Of a stretch of 64,000 bases of DNA, positions 1-8,032 are shown piece by piece (within the stretch, counting starts at the first letter, position 1; each line of letters starts with the position of its first letter). This DNA is from Ruminococcaceae bacterium UBA3323 (GTDB taxonomy: Bacteria > Bacillota > Clostridia > Oscillospirales > Acutalibacteraceae): the NCBI GenBank assembly GCA_002361935.1, contig DESD01000055.1, positions 37,124 to 101,123 of the forward strand, given 5' to 3'. The notes under the pieces were generated by a model, which was given only the letters and a program-made list of their open reading frames with translations, ran no database searches and was not told the origin of the DNA. The position numbers and the translations under genes were made by a program.

Positions 1-366
1 TGCATGAACGGCACAGCGCGGAACGCCCCTCATAATATGAATGCCGAATTTCAGCCCAAGGCTGTGGCAGTAATCTGCAAGCACCTTAAAGCCCTTTCCT
101 CCCTTTGCACTCGGAAAACGGTTTTCCGCCGGCAGCAGTCTTCCGAATGCATCAACAGTAAGCGGTGCAAAGTTATTATAATCATTGCTTTTTGCATTCG
201 GCTCATACCATTGAATATCGCAAACAATATATTCCCATCCGTACGGCTTTAAGTATTTTGCCATATATTCGGCATTTTCACGAAGCTGATTTTCATTGAC
301 CGCTGCGCCAAAGCAATCCCAGCTGTTCCAGCCGAGCGGCGGCGTTTTTGCAAGCTTTCCGTGCAT
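1..366 (-). CDS. Alpha-galactosidase, GH27 family (N-terminal part, runs off left edge)
   Basis: The first 122 codons of a leftward gene are present; the start ATG is at 366-364 behind an AAAAGGGG ribosome binding site. The N-terminus carries the GH27/GH36 hallmark TPPLGWNSWDCFG (residues 8-20), followed by YIVCDIQWYEP in the position of the second beta strand and YCHSLGLKFGIHIMRG. Known GH27 enzymes release terminal alpha-linked galactose (some act on N-acetylgalactosamine) from oligosaccharides or glycans in a TIM barrel. The catalytic aspartates lie beyond the edge, so activity cannot be judged. No signal peptide is visible, which suggests a cytoplasmic enzyme acting on imported oligosaccharides. 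A GH110-like protein and GPH transporters elsewhere in the window fit galactoside use. Confidence 0.88.
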   Translation of the reverse strand, partial: MHGKLAKTPPLGWNSWDCFGAAVNENQLRENAEYMAKYLKPYGWEYIVCDIQWYEPNAKSNDYNNFAPLTVDAFGRLLPAENRFPSAKGGKGFKVLADYCHSLGLKFGIHIMRGVPRCAVHA

Positions 367-400
367 AAAAGTATCCCCTTTTTCTGTATTATTTAATTAC

Positions 401-428
401 ATTATATATTAAAGCTGTTTTATGTCAA
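401..428 (-). promoter_or_regulatory. Sigma-A promoter of the GH27 gene
   Basis: On the minus strand TTGACA (423-428), a 16-nt spacer and TATAAT (401-406) lie about 35 nt before the start codon. The -35 box directly follows the terminator of the neighbouring ABC cassette. Confidence 0.6.
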
Positions 429-432
429 GAAC

Positions 433-460
433 AAAGCAGAGTGAACGAACACTCTGCTTT
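433..460 (-). terminator. Terminator hairpin of the ABC cassette
   Basis: A perfect 11-bp stem (AAAGCAGAGTG / CACTCTGCTTT) with loop AACGAA. Its first bases overlap the stop codon of the ATPase gene, and a T-rich tail follows on the minus strand. The same stem recurs at 6374-6401 on the other side of the cassette. Confidence 0.7.
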
Positions 461-1322
461 ATTTTAAATATTCAAAATAGTATAAGTATACATCCTCCAA
501 GGAAATATTATTCTTAACGGGGATATAACGGGGTTCGGGATGGTCTGTAACAATTCTTAATGAAATGCCATTCTGGTCATGAATGATATTTCCAAGCCCG
601 GCACTGTGCTGAAGCAACAACAATTCCTCCTTGGAACCTCTTATTTCAAACACCTTATCCGCCATACTTTTCATAAGCCTTTCAGGTGTGTCTTTTTTTA
701 TCAGGCTGCCTTTTTTCAGAAGAATAACCTCATCGGCTATGCATTCAATATCCGATACAATATGTGTAGCAAGAAGAATAATTTTATCCTTTGATAACTC
801 TGCAAGCATATTGCGGAAATTAATTCGTTCCTTAGGATCAAGTCCTGCCGTAGGCTCGTCAAGAATCAGTATTTTCGGATCATTGAGCAATGCCTGCGCA
901 AACAGCAGCCGCTGCTTCATTCCGCCTGAAAAGGTGCCTGCCTTGGCATTTCTTACATCATACAGATTCACCTTTTCAAGCATACTGTTAATCAGTTCAT
1001 TATTATGCTTAATCCCCTTAACGGAACACATATATTTAAGATACATATAGGCGCTGAATTCGTTATAAAGCGCCTGCTGCTGCGGCATATATCCGATTAA
1101 ATCACGGTACTTTGCACCCAAAGATAATATGTCTTTATTGTTAATCAGTATTTCGCCTGAGGTTCTTTTCACATTGTCGGTCAACAAATTAATCAGCGTA
1201 GTTTTACCTGAACCATTCGGACCAAGTATTCCGTATATTCCGTCATCAAGAGTAAGTGTCAGGTTGTTCACTGCTTTATTGTTTCCGTATGCTTTTGTCA
1301 GATTGTTGATTTCAATTTTCAT
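459..1322 (-). CDS. ABC transporter ATP-binding protein
   Basis: A 287-residue nucleotide-binding subunit. Visible motifs are Walker A GPNGSGKTT (about residue 34), Q-loop region YMPQQQALYNEF, signature FSGGMKQRL (about 130), Walker B ILILDEPTAGLD and the switch histidine in LLATHIVSD. The extra C-terminal 70 residues are typical of NatA/BcrA-like exporters of the ABC-2 class. It is the last gene of the leftward cassette, two bases after the permease stop, so it should power that permease. Its substrate is unknown; candidates are the small secreted protein encoded at the head of the cassette, or an antimicrobial compound. Confidence 0.95.
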   Translation of the reverse strand: MKIEINNLTKAYGNNKAVNNLTLTLDDGIYGILGPNGSGKTTLINLLTDNVKRTSGEILINNKDILSLGAKYRDLIGYMPQQQALYNEFSAYMYLKYMCSVKGIKHNNELINSMLEKVNLYDVRNAKAGTFSGGMKQRLLFAQALLNDPKILILDEPTAGLDPKERINFRNMLAELSKDKIILLATHIVSDIECIADEVILLKKGSLIKKDTPERLMKSMADKVFEIRGSKEELLLLQHSAGLGNIIHDQNGISLRIVTDHPEPRYIPVKNNISLEDVYLYYFEYLK

Positions 1323-1324
1323 AG

Positions 1325-3721
1325 CTATTGTTCCTTAGTTAAACACCATTTTCTTTGAGATAAAATAAGCATTACAACACAAAATACAATTAACACTAAA
1401 TGTATAATAACGCCGTTTATACCAACACCTTTATCTAAAACCAATGCATTAAAATTAAACAAATACGATGCTGATATTTCTTTTGCCGAATAGATATTTA
1501 TCATATACAGCGCACTTGGAAGTATAAATACACAGGCGGACATAATTATTGCTGCAAGTTGGGACATAAATACTGATATGAAGGCAATTATCAGACCGAT
1601 AATGGTTATAAAAACAAATTCAAACACAAAATTTAAAATAATATATTCCCATATAGATACATTCAGATTAAGTCCCTGCAAGCACTGTAAATTATGTATA
1701 TCTGCGTTCAGATTATTAAGCTTATAAAGATAATTGTTCTGTGCAATAAATGATAAATAGGATATTGCAGTTATTACAAATACTTTGGGGATAACAGTAA
1801 TTACTTTTTTAAAGTACAGCCGCTTTCTGCCGTTTTTTGAGCAATGGTTCAGAGCAAGCATATTGGAAGCCTTTTCAATAGAAAATACAGAAGAAAACAG
1901 AAAAACCGCAGCACAGATTAAAATCAGAATTTCCTTCTGATTGCTCTGACTGAAAAACAAATTGTTATAACCCGTTTCATTTATAAGCACAGGCTTTATG
2001 CCCTTATCGGAAAGCTGTTCTATTCTGTCAATCTGCAGCACAAGCGCATCAACTGCTTTTCTCTGCATATCGTATGCTTTATTTTTTGCTCTTGCAAGCT
2101 CATATTCATCAAAGGAAATTTCCTTGTCTGCATATTGCTGACTTTTGAAATTGAACTCCACATCAACCTTTTTCAGCTCCGACTGCATTTTATCAATACT
2201 GTCATAAACGGCTTCATTCAGTTCTCCGCCGTACTGCTCATAATAATCATTTAAAAACACTTCGGTAGACGAAAACACAAGCAGATTGGTATTAAAATTA
2301 ACACCGATTATGAAAAGAAACGCAATAACAACGAATAAGCCCCTGCCGATATGCATAATCTTATAGCTTTCAAATCTGCCCGCATAAAAAACATCCTGCA
2401 GCCTTGTGTATATTACAGATAACCTGCCAAACAGATTATGCAGCATTCTAAATACCCTTTTCGGTGTTTTTATGGGATAATTTCGGTTTGTGCTTATAAT
2501 AACCGATAGCAACACAGCTAAAGTAATCAGAAACACAATAATCCACATTATTCTGTCTGCCCTTATAGGAACAGAAAAAAGAGAAATCAGATTATAATCC
2601 GTTATACTTTTATAGTCAAAAAGAGAAAAGATGTTAAAAATTTTAAAAAAAGACAAATTACTCTGAGCAGAAATATTTTTATAAAGCAGCAGCTCTGCTG
2701 CCGCCAATATTCCGACAATACCGCTTACCATAATAATGTTGCTGCTCAAGGAAATTAAAAACCAGATAACAAGCGAAATCATAACGGCAATCATTGCTTT
2801 GAAAAGAATCTGAACGGCAAACAGCTGTAAAAAACTGATGTGCAGAATGCAATCCGAAAACATATCGGAGGATTGTATTGCCGCAGACAGATTCAGCGGC
2901 GCATTATAAATTCTTAGAGATATCATTATTTCCGATATGCAAATTGCAAAGGAGCATAAAAACGAAAACAGAATTAAAATAGGAATCTGTTTCAGCTTCA
3001 GCATTCTTCTGCCGTTTTTGCAGGTGTTAATTAAAAGATTAACCCTCTTGTCAGACACAAAGGTAATTGCCAGAAATACGCATAGCAGAATAAGAATAAA
3101 ATCACCGATTTGATAATTCAGAACGGAGCGCACAGGTAAATCGTTAACCGGCAACAATTCCAGAGCCTTGTTTTTTGAAAAATCCTCGGTTGATTTCTGT
3201 ATGGATTTATAGGAAAAGGAATTTTTATCGGAAAAAAGCCTTTTGGATGATAATTCCTCACCTTTTTCAAGAATGGAATCAATATAGGATTTATAATTGT
3301 TCTGATATTCTAGCTGGTATGCAAAATGCGAATAAAATTCAGTTAGGGCAGAAAGCCGATCATAGGAATAGCTGCTGTTTTTATACTCCTGATAAAGCAA
3401 CGGATTTTCCTGAATCAGCAAGGCTTCTTCCTCTGCAAAAAATTCGTATTCCTCAACATTTTCAGCCTTTAGCTTTTCCATATCGGCAAAGCTTTTCAGA
3501 ATTTGGAATTGATCCCGTTTTTCAATAACAGATTTTTCCGCTTTTTCCTGTATAAAAATATTGGAATTTTCACGGAAAACATCGGTGTATGTTCCGATAT
3601 GGATACCAAAATCCTCTATACTTTTTTGCTGCGTTATGTAAAAGGAAACGCAGTTAAGCAGCAGTAATATAATTACTGCTGCTATAAATTTTTTGCTTTT
3701 AAGTATTCTGAATAGCTCCAT
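1325..3721 (-). CDS. Large ABC-2-type permease with internal duplication
   Basis: About 798 residues from the ATG at 3721 (MELFRILKSKKF), 5 nt after the stop of the lipoprotein gene; an upstream in-frame extension to 3829 would overlap that gene and is not favoured. The protein has two similar halves. Each begins with a membrane segment (FIAAVIILLLLNCVSF; GLFVVIAFLFIIGVNF), continues with a charged, helix-prone outer region of about 150 residues, and then has a block of membrane helices that opens with a matching loop (NLLINTCKNGRRMLKLK in half one, NMLALNHCSKNGRKRLYFK in half two). This resembles two fused ABC-2 permease subunits, so one polypeptide plus an ATPase dimer would make a complete transporter. 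Length is roughly twice that of single ABC-2 permeases. Substrate unknown. Confidence 0.85.
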   Translation of the reverse strand: MELFRILKSKKFIAAVIILLLLNCVSFYITQQKSIEDFGIHIGTYTDVFRENSNIFIQEKAEKSVIEKRDQFQILKSFADMEKLKAENVEEYEFFAEEEALLIQENPLLYQEYKNSSYSYDRLSALTEFYSHFAYQLEYQNNYKSYIDSILEKGEELSSKRLFSDKNSFSYKSIQKSTEDFSKNKALELLPVNDLPVRSVLNYQIGDFILILLCVFLAITFVSDKRVNLLINTCKNGRRMLKLKQIPILILFSFLCSFAICISEIMISLRIYNAPLNLSAAIQSSDMFSDCILHISFLQLFAVQILFKAMIAVMISLVIWFLISLSSNIIMVSGIVGILAAAELLLYKNISAQSNLSFFKIFNIFSLFDYKSITDYNLISLFSVPIRADRIMWIIVFLITLAVLLSVIISTNRNYPIKTPKRVFRMLHNLFGRLSVIYTRLQDVFYAGRFESYKIMHIGRGLFVVIAFLFIIGVNFNTNLLVFSSTEVFLNDYYEQYGGELNEAVYDSIDKMQSELKKVDVEFNFKSQQYADKEISFDEYELARAKNKAYDMQRKAVDALVLQIDRIEQLSDKGIKPVLINETGYNNLFFSQSNQKEILILICAAVFLFSSVFSIEKASNMLALNHCSKNGRKRLYFKKVITVIPKVFVITAISYLSFIAQNNYLYKLNNLNADIHNLQCLQGLNLNVSIWEYIILNFVFEFVFITIIGLIIAFISVFMSQLAAIIMSACVFILPSALYMINIYSAKEISASYLFNFNALVLDKGVGINGVIIHLVLIVFCVVMLILSQRKWCLTKEQ

Positions 3722-3728
3722 AAACGAA

Positions 3729-4922
3729 TTATTCCATATCAACAAATTGCTTATCCGGTGAGGTGATTTGTGATTTATCAAGCACATAATAGCCCTTGGC
3801 TCCATCCGCTTCTGCAACCTCGCCTCCAATAAACTCTTTAAAAATCATTACATCATCGCCACCAAAATAGCAATAATCCTTAGGATTTCTTGGAGTGATT
3901 TCTGTAATGTAATTTCCACTTTTATCAAAAACAAATATTTTTCTGTCATTTTTATCTATTTCACCTATATAAATTGCCTGCAAATTATCAAAATAAATAT
4001 ACTCGCTATCCGCTGAAATATATGCTGGTCCATCTATATTGCAGAAAAATTCTTCTTCATTTGTATCAAGGTTAATACAATTAACTATATTTTCTCCCTT
4101 CTCATAATATGCATATTTTCCATTCACAAATAAAGAATATGCTTCATTACCAACAATTCTTTTAGTTTCTAAAGAATGAATGTCAATAAGATTATATGAG
4201 GTTTCATAGTTGTTCCCTTCAGTATCTCCATAAGAAGTATTCATCACACAAAGATTATTTCCGCTTGCCTTAATACCATTTATAGCAGCGCCGATTCCGC
4301 TGAATTCATATATTTTTTCGGCCTCTTCCTTTTTGTTTGTATTTCCAAGCTTAACTCTGTATAAATAATCTGTTGTTTCTTCAAGATTGCCGGAACTGCC
4401 CCTCAAATAATAAACATAGCCGCGGTGTATTATAAAGGCAACAGAACCTGTTGAGTTCGTGCTGTCAAATAAATATGCCGCCTTTTTTCTCCTATAATTG
4501 TCAAGCGATATTTCATATATATAATTATGGCGAAGGTTGCTTCCTTCTTCCTCCCATCCCAATACATACAATGCATTATTGTAATAGGATAACGTATAAG
4601 GATAGTAATTAAACATTGAAAAGAATGATGTGCAATCGCCTTTATGATTACAGTTAGGCTTATTACAAATAGGATAGGCTTCTTTTGTTTCTGTATCAAA
4701 ATAATACAAATTCATACCTACAAAAAAGTAATAACCATTTTTTACTTTAGCAATGTTGGATTCATTGCCGAGAAAGTTTTGAAAATCTTCATTTTCAACA
4801 TATGTAACAGCAGTTTGTTCTGTATTTATCTTGCGTTCTTCACTTGAGCAGCCTGTTAATCCTATAAACAAAAGGGTTAAAGCCAGCAAACACACAAAAA
4901 AATTATATAGTATTTTACGCAT
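3729..4922 (-). CDS. Lipoprotein, probable beta-propeller
   Basis: A 397-residue protein with a lipoprotein signal peptide ending in the lipobox LTGC (Cys about residue 25). The mature part is rich in short repeats of the type YYFDTETKE, YIYEISLDN, YLYRVKLGN, NLIDIHS and YIYFDNLQAIYIG, which suggests a six- or seven-bladed beta-propeller. A cysteine-rich motif CNKPNCNHKGDC (about residues 86-97) could bind a metal or form disulfides. It lies between the membrane-anchored protein and the permease, overlapping the upstream gene by 8 nt, so co-translation is likely. I infer an outer-face receptor or accessory protein of the ABC transporter; no function is proven. Confidence 0.85.
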   Translation of the reverse strand: MRKILYNFFVCLLALTLLFIGLTGCSSEERKINTEQTAVTYVENEDFQNFLGNESNIAKVKNGYYFFVGMNLYYFDTETKEAYPICNKPNCNHKGDCTSFFSMFNYYPYTLSYYNNALYVLGWEEEGSNLRHNYIYEISLDNYRRKKAAYLFDSTNSTGSVAFIIHRGYVYYLRGSSGNLEETTDYLYRVKLGNTNKKEEAEKIYEFSGIGAAINGIKASGNNLCVMNTSYGDTEGNNYETSYNLIDIHSLETKRIVGNEAYSLFVNGKYAYYEKGENIVNCINLDTNEEEFFCNIDGPAYISADSEYIYFDNLQAIYIGEIDKNDRKIFVFDKSGNYITEITPRNPKDYCYFGGDDVMIFKEFIGGEVAEADGAKGYYVLDKSQITSPDKQFVDME

Positions 4923-5631
4923 TATTTTTTCCTTTCAAATAATCATGGTATTCTTTAATTGCATTATCTGCTTGGGCTATCATATCCTGCTTTGCCTTTT
5001 CTTCTGAAACTGCACCATCGTAAATTTCCATTGTCTCATAAGGATAATCGAAATCATAGGTTTTGGTTATGATGAAAATATTGTCATCTGGAAGCTCAAT
5101 TTCATCTGCTTTTTTTAGGGTAGATGCTATTGCATTTATTTTTTCAGTAATTTCTTCCTCTTTTGTAATTTCTTCATAATTTATGGCATACTCTTCACAG
5201 TCATATGTAAAAATGCTGCAAGCATCATATTGGTATTCATTATTTCCGAAATAACAAAGAAATACATCTGTTCTGTTTTCCTGTTCATCTGAGGACTTTA
5301 TCGGAGTAAATTCCAAGGTTTCGCTTCCTGAAAAATTTGAACATCCGCCAATATTATAATAGCGATTTTTATAAAATGGCGATTTCGTTATATATCTAAA
5401 GCTATAATCATATTCTTCATCAAGGGGATCACTATATAAAATTCCGAAATAATCACCGACTTTTGCTGTTTTTAATATAGTAATGGGCTTTTCAGGATCT
5501 ATTGCAATATGATTATTGATTGATTTTTCACTTGTTATATCAATCAGTGTACTGCCGTATATAAAATAAGCCAATATAATTCCTATCACGATTATTAATA
5601 TTATCGGAACAATTAACTTTGCTTTTTTCAT
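4915..5631 (-). CDS. Membrane-anchored extracytoplasmic protein, unknown function
   Basis: 238 residues from ATG 5631, chosen because AAGGAG lies 9 nt upstream; the longer form starting at 5655 begins inside a hairpin. One N-terminal membrane segment (LIVPIILIIVIGIILAYFIYG) is followed by an acidic outer domain with CSNFSGSETLEF, CYFGNNEYQYDACSIFTYDCEEY and an Asp/Glu/Lys-rich C-terminal half. I do not recognise a family. It is the second gene of the five-gene cassette and overlaps the lipoprotein gene by 8 nt. Its topology suggests a partner of the lipoprotein at the outer face of the membrane. Confidence 0.8.
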   Translation of the reverse strand: MKKAKLIVPIILIIVIGIILAYFIYGSTLIDITSEKSINNHIAIDPEKPITILKTAKVGDYFGILYSDPLDEEYDYSFRYITKSPFYKNRYYNIGGCSNFSGSETLEFTPIKSSDEQENRTDVFLCYFGNNEYQYDACSIFTYDCEEYAINYEEITKEEEITEKINAIASTLKKADEIELPDDNIFIITKTYDFDYPYETMEIYDGAVSEEKAKQDMIAQADNAIKEYHDYLKGKNNA

Positions 5632-5647
5632 ATTCAATATCTCCTTG

Positions 5648-5675
5648 CAGGGCAAAGCGTTACCGCCTTGCCCTG
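5648..5675 (-). other. Hairpin abutting a ribosome binding site
   Basis: CAGGGCAA pairs with TTGCCCTG and, after one mismatch, GCG with CGC around loop TTAC. On the minus strand the stem ends one base before the AAGGAG of the 238-residue protein gene. There is no T-tract on that strand, so it looks more like an intercistronic processing, stabilising or translation-control hairpin than a terminator. Confidence 0.45.
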
Positions 5676-5721
5676 ATTTTTATATTATAAACTTAATTTG
5701 CCAATGAGTTGATTATCATAT

Positions 5722-6153
5722 TCAAAACTCATATGTAAATGGAACAGCTGCACAATGATTATCATTATTATCATATACGGCTGCACACATAATGTAGATA
5801 TATTCAAAATGATTTCCACTGCCGCTTGTTACGGTAGCTATTCCAGAATCTGTGGCATTATCTTTTCCTAAGTCTTTATTCCTTGCCGGTTTAACAAGAT
5901 TTCCTTTAGAATCAACCGTTCTTGTAATGATAGTTGTTGCTATCCTTGATGCTTTTTTATTAGATTTCGTTCTCGCACTCATTTGAGTATTAGAAACTGC
6001 TGAGCGATATCCTGTAATTATATTAGAGCCATATGAATCGGTACCCATTTTAATAACAGGTTCAGCTGCAAACGCAGGAACTGCACTTGTAAACATTGTA
6101 ACAACCATAACTACTGCAGCAATAAATGCTGATATTCTTTTAGATTTTTTCAT
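5722..6153 (-). CDS. Small secreted protein heading the ABC cassette
   Basis: 143 residues with a clear Sec signal peptide (KKSKRI, hydrophobic core AFIAAVVMVVTMFTSAVPAFA, cleavage after AFA at about residue 29). The mature part (about 114 residues) is Thr/Ser/Asn-rich and probably beta-structured, with SGIATVTSGSGNHFEYIYI and two cysteines near the C-terminus (YIMCAAVYDNNDNHCAA) that could form a disulfide. It has its own promoter and ribosome binding site AAAGGA. A secreted small beta protein followed by a large duplicated permease and an ATPase is reminiscent of lactococcin-972-type bacteriocin loci, but I see no convincing sequence match. Alternatives are a pheromone-like or structural surface protein. 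Confidence 0.8.
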   Translation of the reverse strand: MKKSKRISAFIAAVVMVVTMFTSAVPAFAAEPVIKMGTDSYGSNIITGYRSAVSNTQMSARTKSNKKASRIATTIITRTVDSKGNLVKPARNKDLGKDNATDSGIATVTSGSGNHFEYIYIMCAAVYDNNDNHCAAVPFTYEF

Positions 6154-6173
6154 AAATTTTTATCCTTTCTTTT

Positions 6174-6202
6174 ATAATAGTTGATTTATATAGGTTTTTC
6201 AA
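6174..6202 (-). promoter_or_regulatory. Sigma-A promoter of the ABC cassette
   Basis: TTGAAA (6197-6202), 17-nt spacer, TATTAT (6174-6179) on the minus strand. The predicted start point leaves a leader of only about 14 nt holding the AAAGGA ribosome binding site. Confidence 0.6.
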
Positions 6203-6373
6203 TAATATTTATGTATTTGACGCTAAATTAATTAATACATCGGAAGCACCTCTTTCATTTTATTTTTAATAAAGCTTTATCGGAAGAGAATCTCTTCATA
6301 ATATATAGTTGCATTTTCGGAAAAATGTAACATGATTTTTTTACAAAAATATTTAAAATGTTTAAAACACAAA

Positions 6374-6401
6374 AAAGCAGAGTGCGCAAACACTCTGCTT
6401 T
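6374..6401 (-). terminator. Second hairpin copy AAAGCAGAGTG / CACTCTGCTTT
   Basis: An 11-bp perfect stem identical to that at 433-460 but with loop CGCAAA. A T-run follows the 3' arm on the minus strand, so it can act as a second terminator behind the PHP gene. Confidence 0.65.
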
Positions 6402-6407
6402 ACAAAA

Positions 6408-6442
6408 AAATCCCGAACAGGCTTTTACACCTTTCGGGATTT
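6408..6442 (-). terminator. Terminator of the PHP-domain gene
   Basis: Ten-bp stem AAATCCCGAA / TTCGGGATTT followed by a T-run on the minus strand, 12 nt after the stop of the PHP gene. It stands in tandem with the next hairpin. Confidence 0.7.
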
Positions 6443-6453
6443 CATTCATTCTG

Positions 6454-7338
6454 TTATTCAGCCATTTTAAGGGCTGCTTCTTTTTCAGCCTTTCTTTCGG
6501 CTCTTTTCTTTTTGGCTTTATAGCCCATAAGCTTATCCAAATGCTCCTGCGGCGTCGAGCACGCACCAAGCGTTACGGTTTTACGGCCGTAAATCCCATG
6601 GAAATCCGAACCGCCTGTTAATAAAAGCTTTTGCTTTTTGCAAATTTCCGTAAGCCTGCTGACAGCTTCCTCATCTGCCGACGGATGCCATACCTCTACT
6701 CCGTCAAGACCCATGGAAACATACTTTTCAATCTCGTTAAAATTATCAAACAAAACAGGGTGTGCAAGAACCGCTATACCGCCTGCACCGTGAATTTCGT
6801 TGATAACCTCTTCCACACTTGGATATTTCGTTGGGGCAAGAATATTCGTTTCATTAGATGCATCAAAAAGAGCATAATACAAATCACCAAAAATCTTATC
6901 TGTGTAACCTGCATCCATAAGCGCATGCATAATATGCTGCTTATAAAGATTGGTTGATCCCGAAGCATGATTTATTATGAAATCTGATGTGATCGGAAAA
7001 CGGCTTGCCACCTTAAGCATCATTATCTGACCTGCTCTTTTTCTTGCAACCGATACGCGTTTGCATACAGCTTCAAGCCTGTTGGGAGCATCAGCAAGAT
7101 AGCTTAAAATATGAACCTTTTTTCCTGCTTCAAAATCAAATGCCGAAATCTCAACACCCGGTATAACCGTTACACCGTAGCGTTTGCCTATAACCTGGCC
7201 TCTTACCGTACCGGCAAGGCAATCGTGATCTGTTATGGCAATAGTATCTATACCGCTTTTCTGAGCAATAACGATTAAATCTTCTATGCCGACCGAACCG
7301 TCGCTTAACTTTGTATGACAATGTAAATCTGTTGCCAT
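6454..7338 (-). CDS. PHP-domain phosphoesterase (TrpH/RNase AM-like)
   Basis: 294 residues. The N-terminus has the PHP metal-binding motif DLHCHTKLSDG (HxH) followed by TIAITDHDCLAGT and VIPGVEISA, the usual metal and active-site motifs of the polymerase-and-histidinol-phosphatase superfamily; GGSDFHG lies near residue 255. TrpH-type members hydrolyse 3'-phosphorylated nucleotides or trim RNA 5' ends; which applies here is not visible. The C-terminus is a Lys/Glu/Ala-rich tail (about 20 residues) that may be disordered. Start ATG 7338 is preceded by GGAGG. It appears monocistronic, with its own promoter and tandem terminators. Confidence 0.9.
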   Translation of the reverse strand: MATDLHCHTKLSDGSVGIEDLIVIAQKSGIDTIAITDHDCLAGTVRGQVIGKRYGVTVIPGVEISAFDFEAGKKVHILSYLADAPNRLEAVCKRVSVARKRAGQIMMLKVASRFPITSDFIINHASGSTNLYKQHIMHALMDAGYTDKIFGDLYYALFDASNETNILAPTKYPSVEEVINEIHGAGGIAVLAHPVLFDNFNEIEKYVSMGLDGVEVWHPSADEEAVSRLTEICKKQKLLLTGGSDFHGIYGRKTVTLGACSTPQEHLDKLMGYKAKKKRAERKAEKEAALKMAE

Positions 7339-7391
7339 AACTTGCCTCCTTCCAAATTTATAAAAAAGGGGATAATACCCTTAACATAGAC

Positions 7392-7420
7392 ATTTTAGCA
7401 TTTCTATCAAAAAAATTCAA
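7392..7420 (-). promoter_or_regulatory. Sigma-A promoter of the PHP gene
   Basis: TTGAAT (7415-7420), 17-nt spacer, TAAAAT (7392-7397) on the minus strand. Confidence 0.5.
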
Positions 7421-7465
7421 GTTGTAAAAGTCACAAAATTTGGCGAAGTGTACAACAAATTACTA

Positions 7466-8032
7466 TTAAATTTTGTTAAAATCACTAAAAAACGGATTTT
7501 GAAGTTCTCTGTATAATGCAGAAACAGGCAGACCGACAACATTAAAATAATCACCGTCTATTCGTTCTACAAAGAGCGAGCCGTAACCCTGAATTCCGTA
7601 AGCGCCTGCCTTATCAAGGCATTCACCCGTCTTAATATAGGTGCTTATTTCTCCGTCCGAAAGCTCATAGAATTTAACCTTTGTTTCCTTAAAAAAAGAC
7701 TTTTTGCCCTGCGGACTGATCAGCGTAACACCCGTATAAACAGAATGCTCCTTTCCGCTGAGTTCTTTCAGCATGGAAAAGGCCTCCTCTTCATCAGCCG
7801 GCTTTCCGAGAATCTTTCCGTTAAGAACAACCATTGTGTCCGCTCCGATAATAACATCATTATCGTTCATAAAAGGCTCTGCCTTAATTCTTGAAAGATA
7901 AAGAACAGCATTTTCAGGGCTCATATCATCGGGAATGGTTTCATCAACCTCCCTCGATACAGCCATAAAATCCTTCGTTATAAAGCTTAAAAGCTCTTTC
8001 CTTCGCGGTGACTTAGATGCTAAAATCAGCAT
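7466..8032 (-). CDS. maf: Maf family nucleotide pyrophosphatase
   Basis: 188 residues with the Maf signature ASKSPRRKEL at the N-terminus, VDETIP, and GADTMVVLNGKILGKP, which forms the active site. Family members hydrolyse nucleoside triphosphates, often dTTP/UTP or modified nucleotides, to monophosphate and pyrophosphate, a house-cleaning role tied to septum control in Bacillus. The gene is translationally coupled to the U32 peptidase (TAAATG junction), with GGAG inside the end of the upstream gene. Confidence 0.95.
   Translation of the reverse strand: MLILASKSPRRKELLSFITKDFMAVSREVDETIPDDMSPENAVLYLSRIKAEPFMNDNDVIIGADTMVVLNGKILGKPADEEEAFSMLKELSGKEHSVYTGVTLISPQGKKSFFKETKVKFYELSDGEISTYIKTGECLDKAGAYGIQGYGSLFVERIDGDYFNVVGLPVSALYRELQNPFFSDFNKI

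Noticed and set aside
5722..6153. Firm call of a lactococcin-972 bacteriocin
   Set aside because: Size, secretion signal and gene context are similar, but I cannot see a clear sequence match, so only a hypothesis is given.
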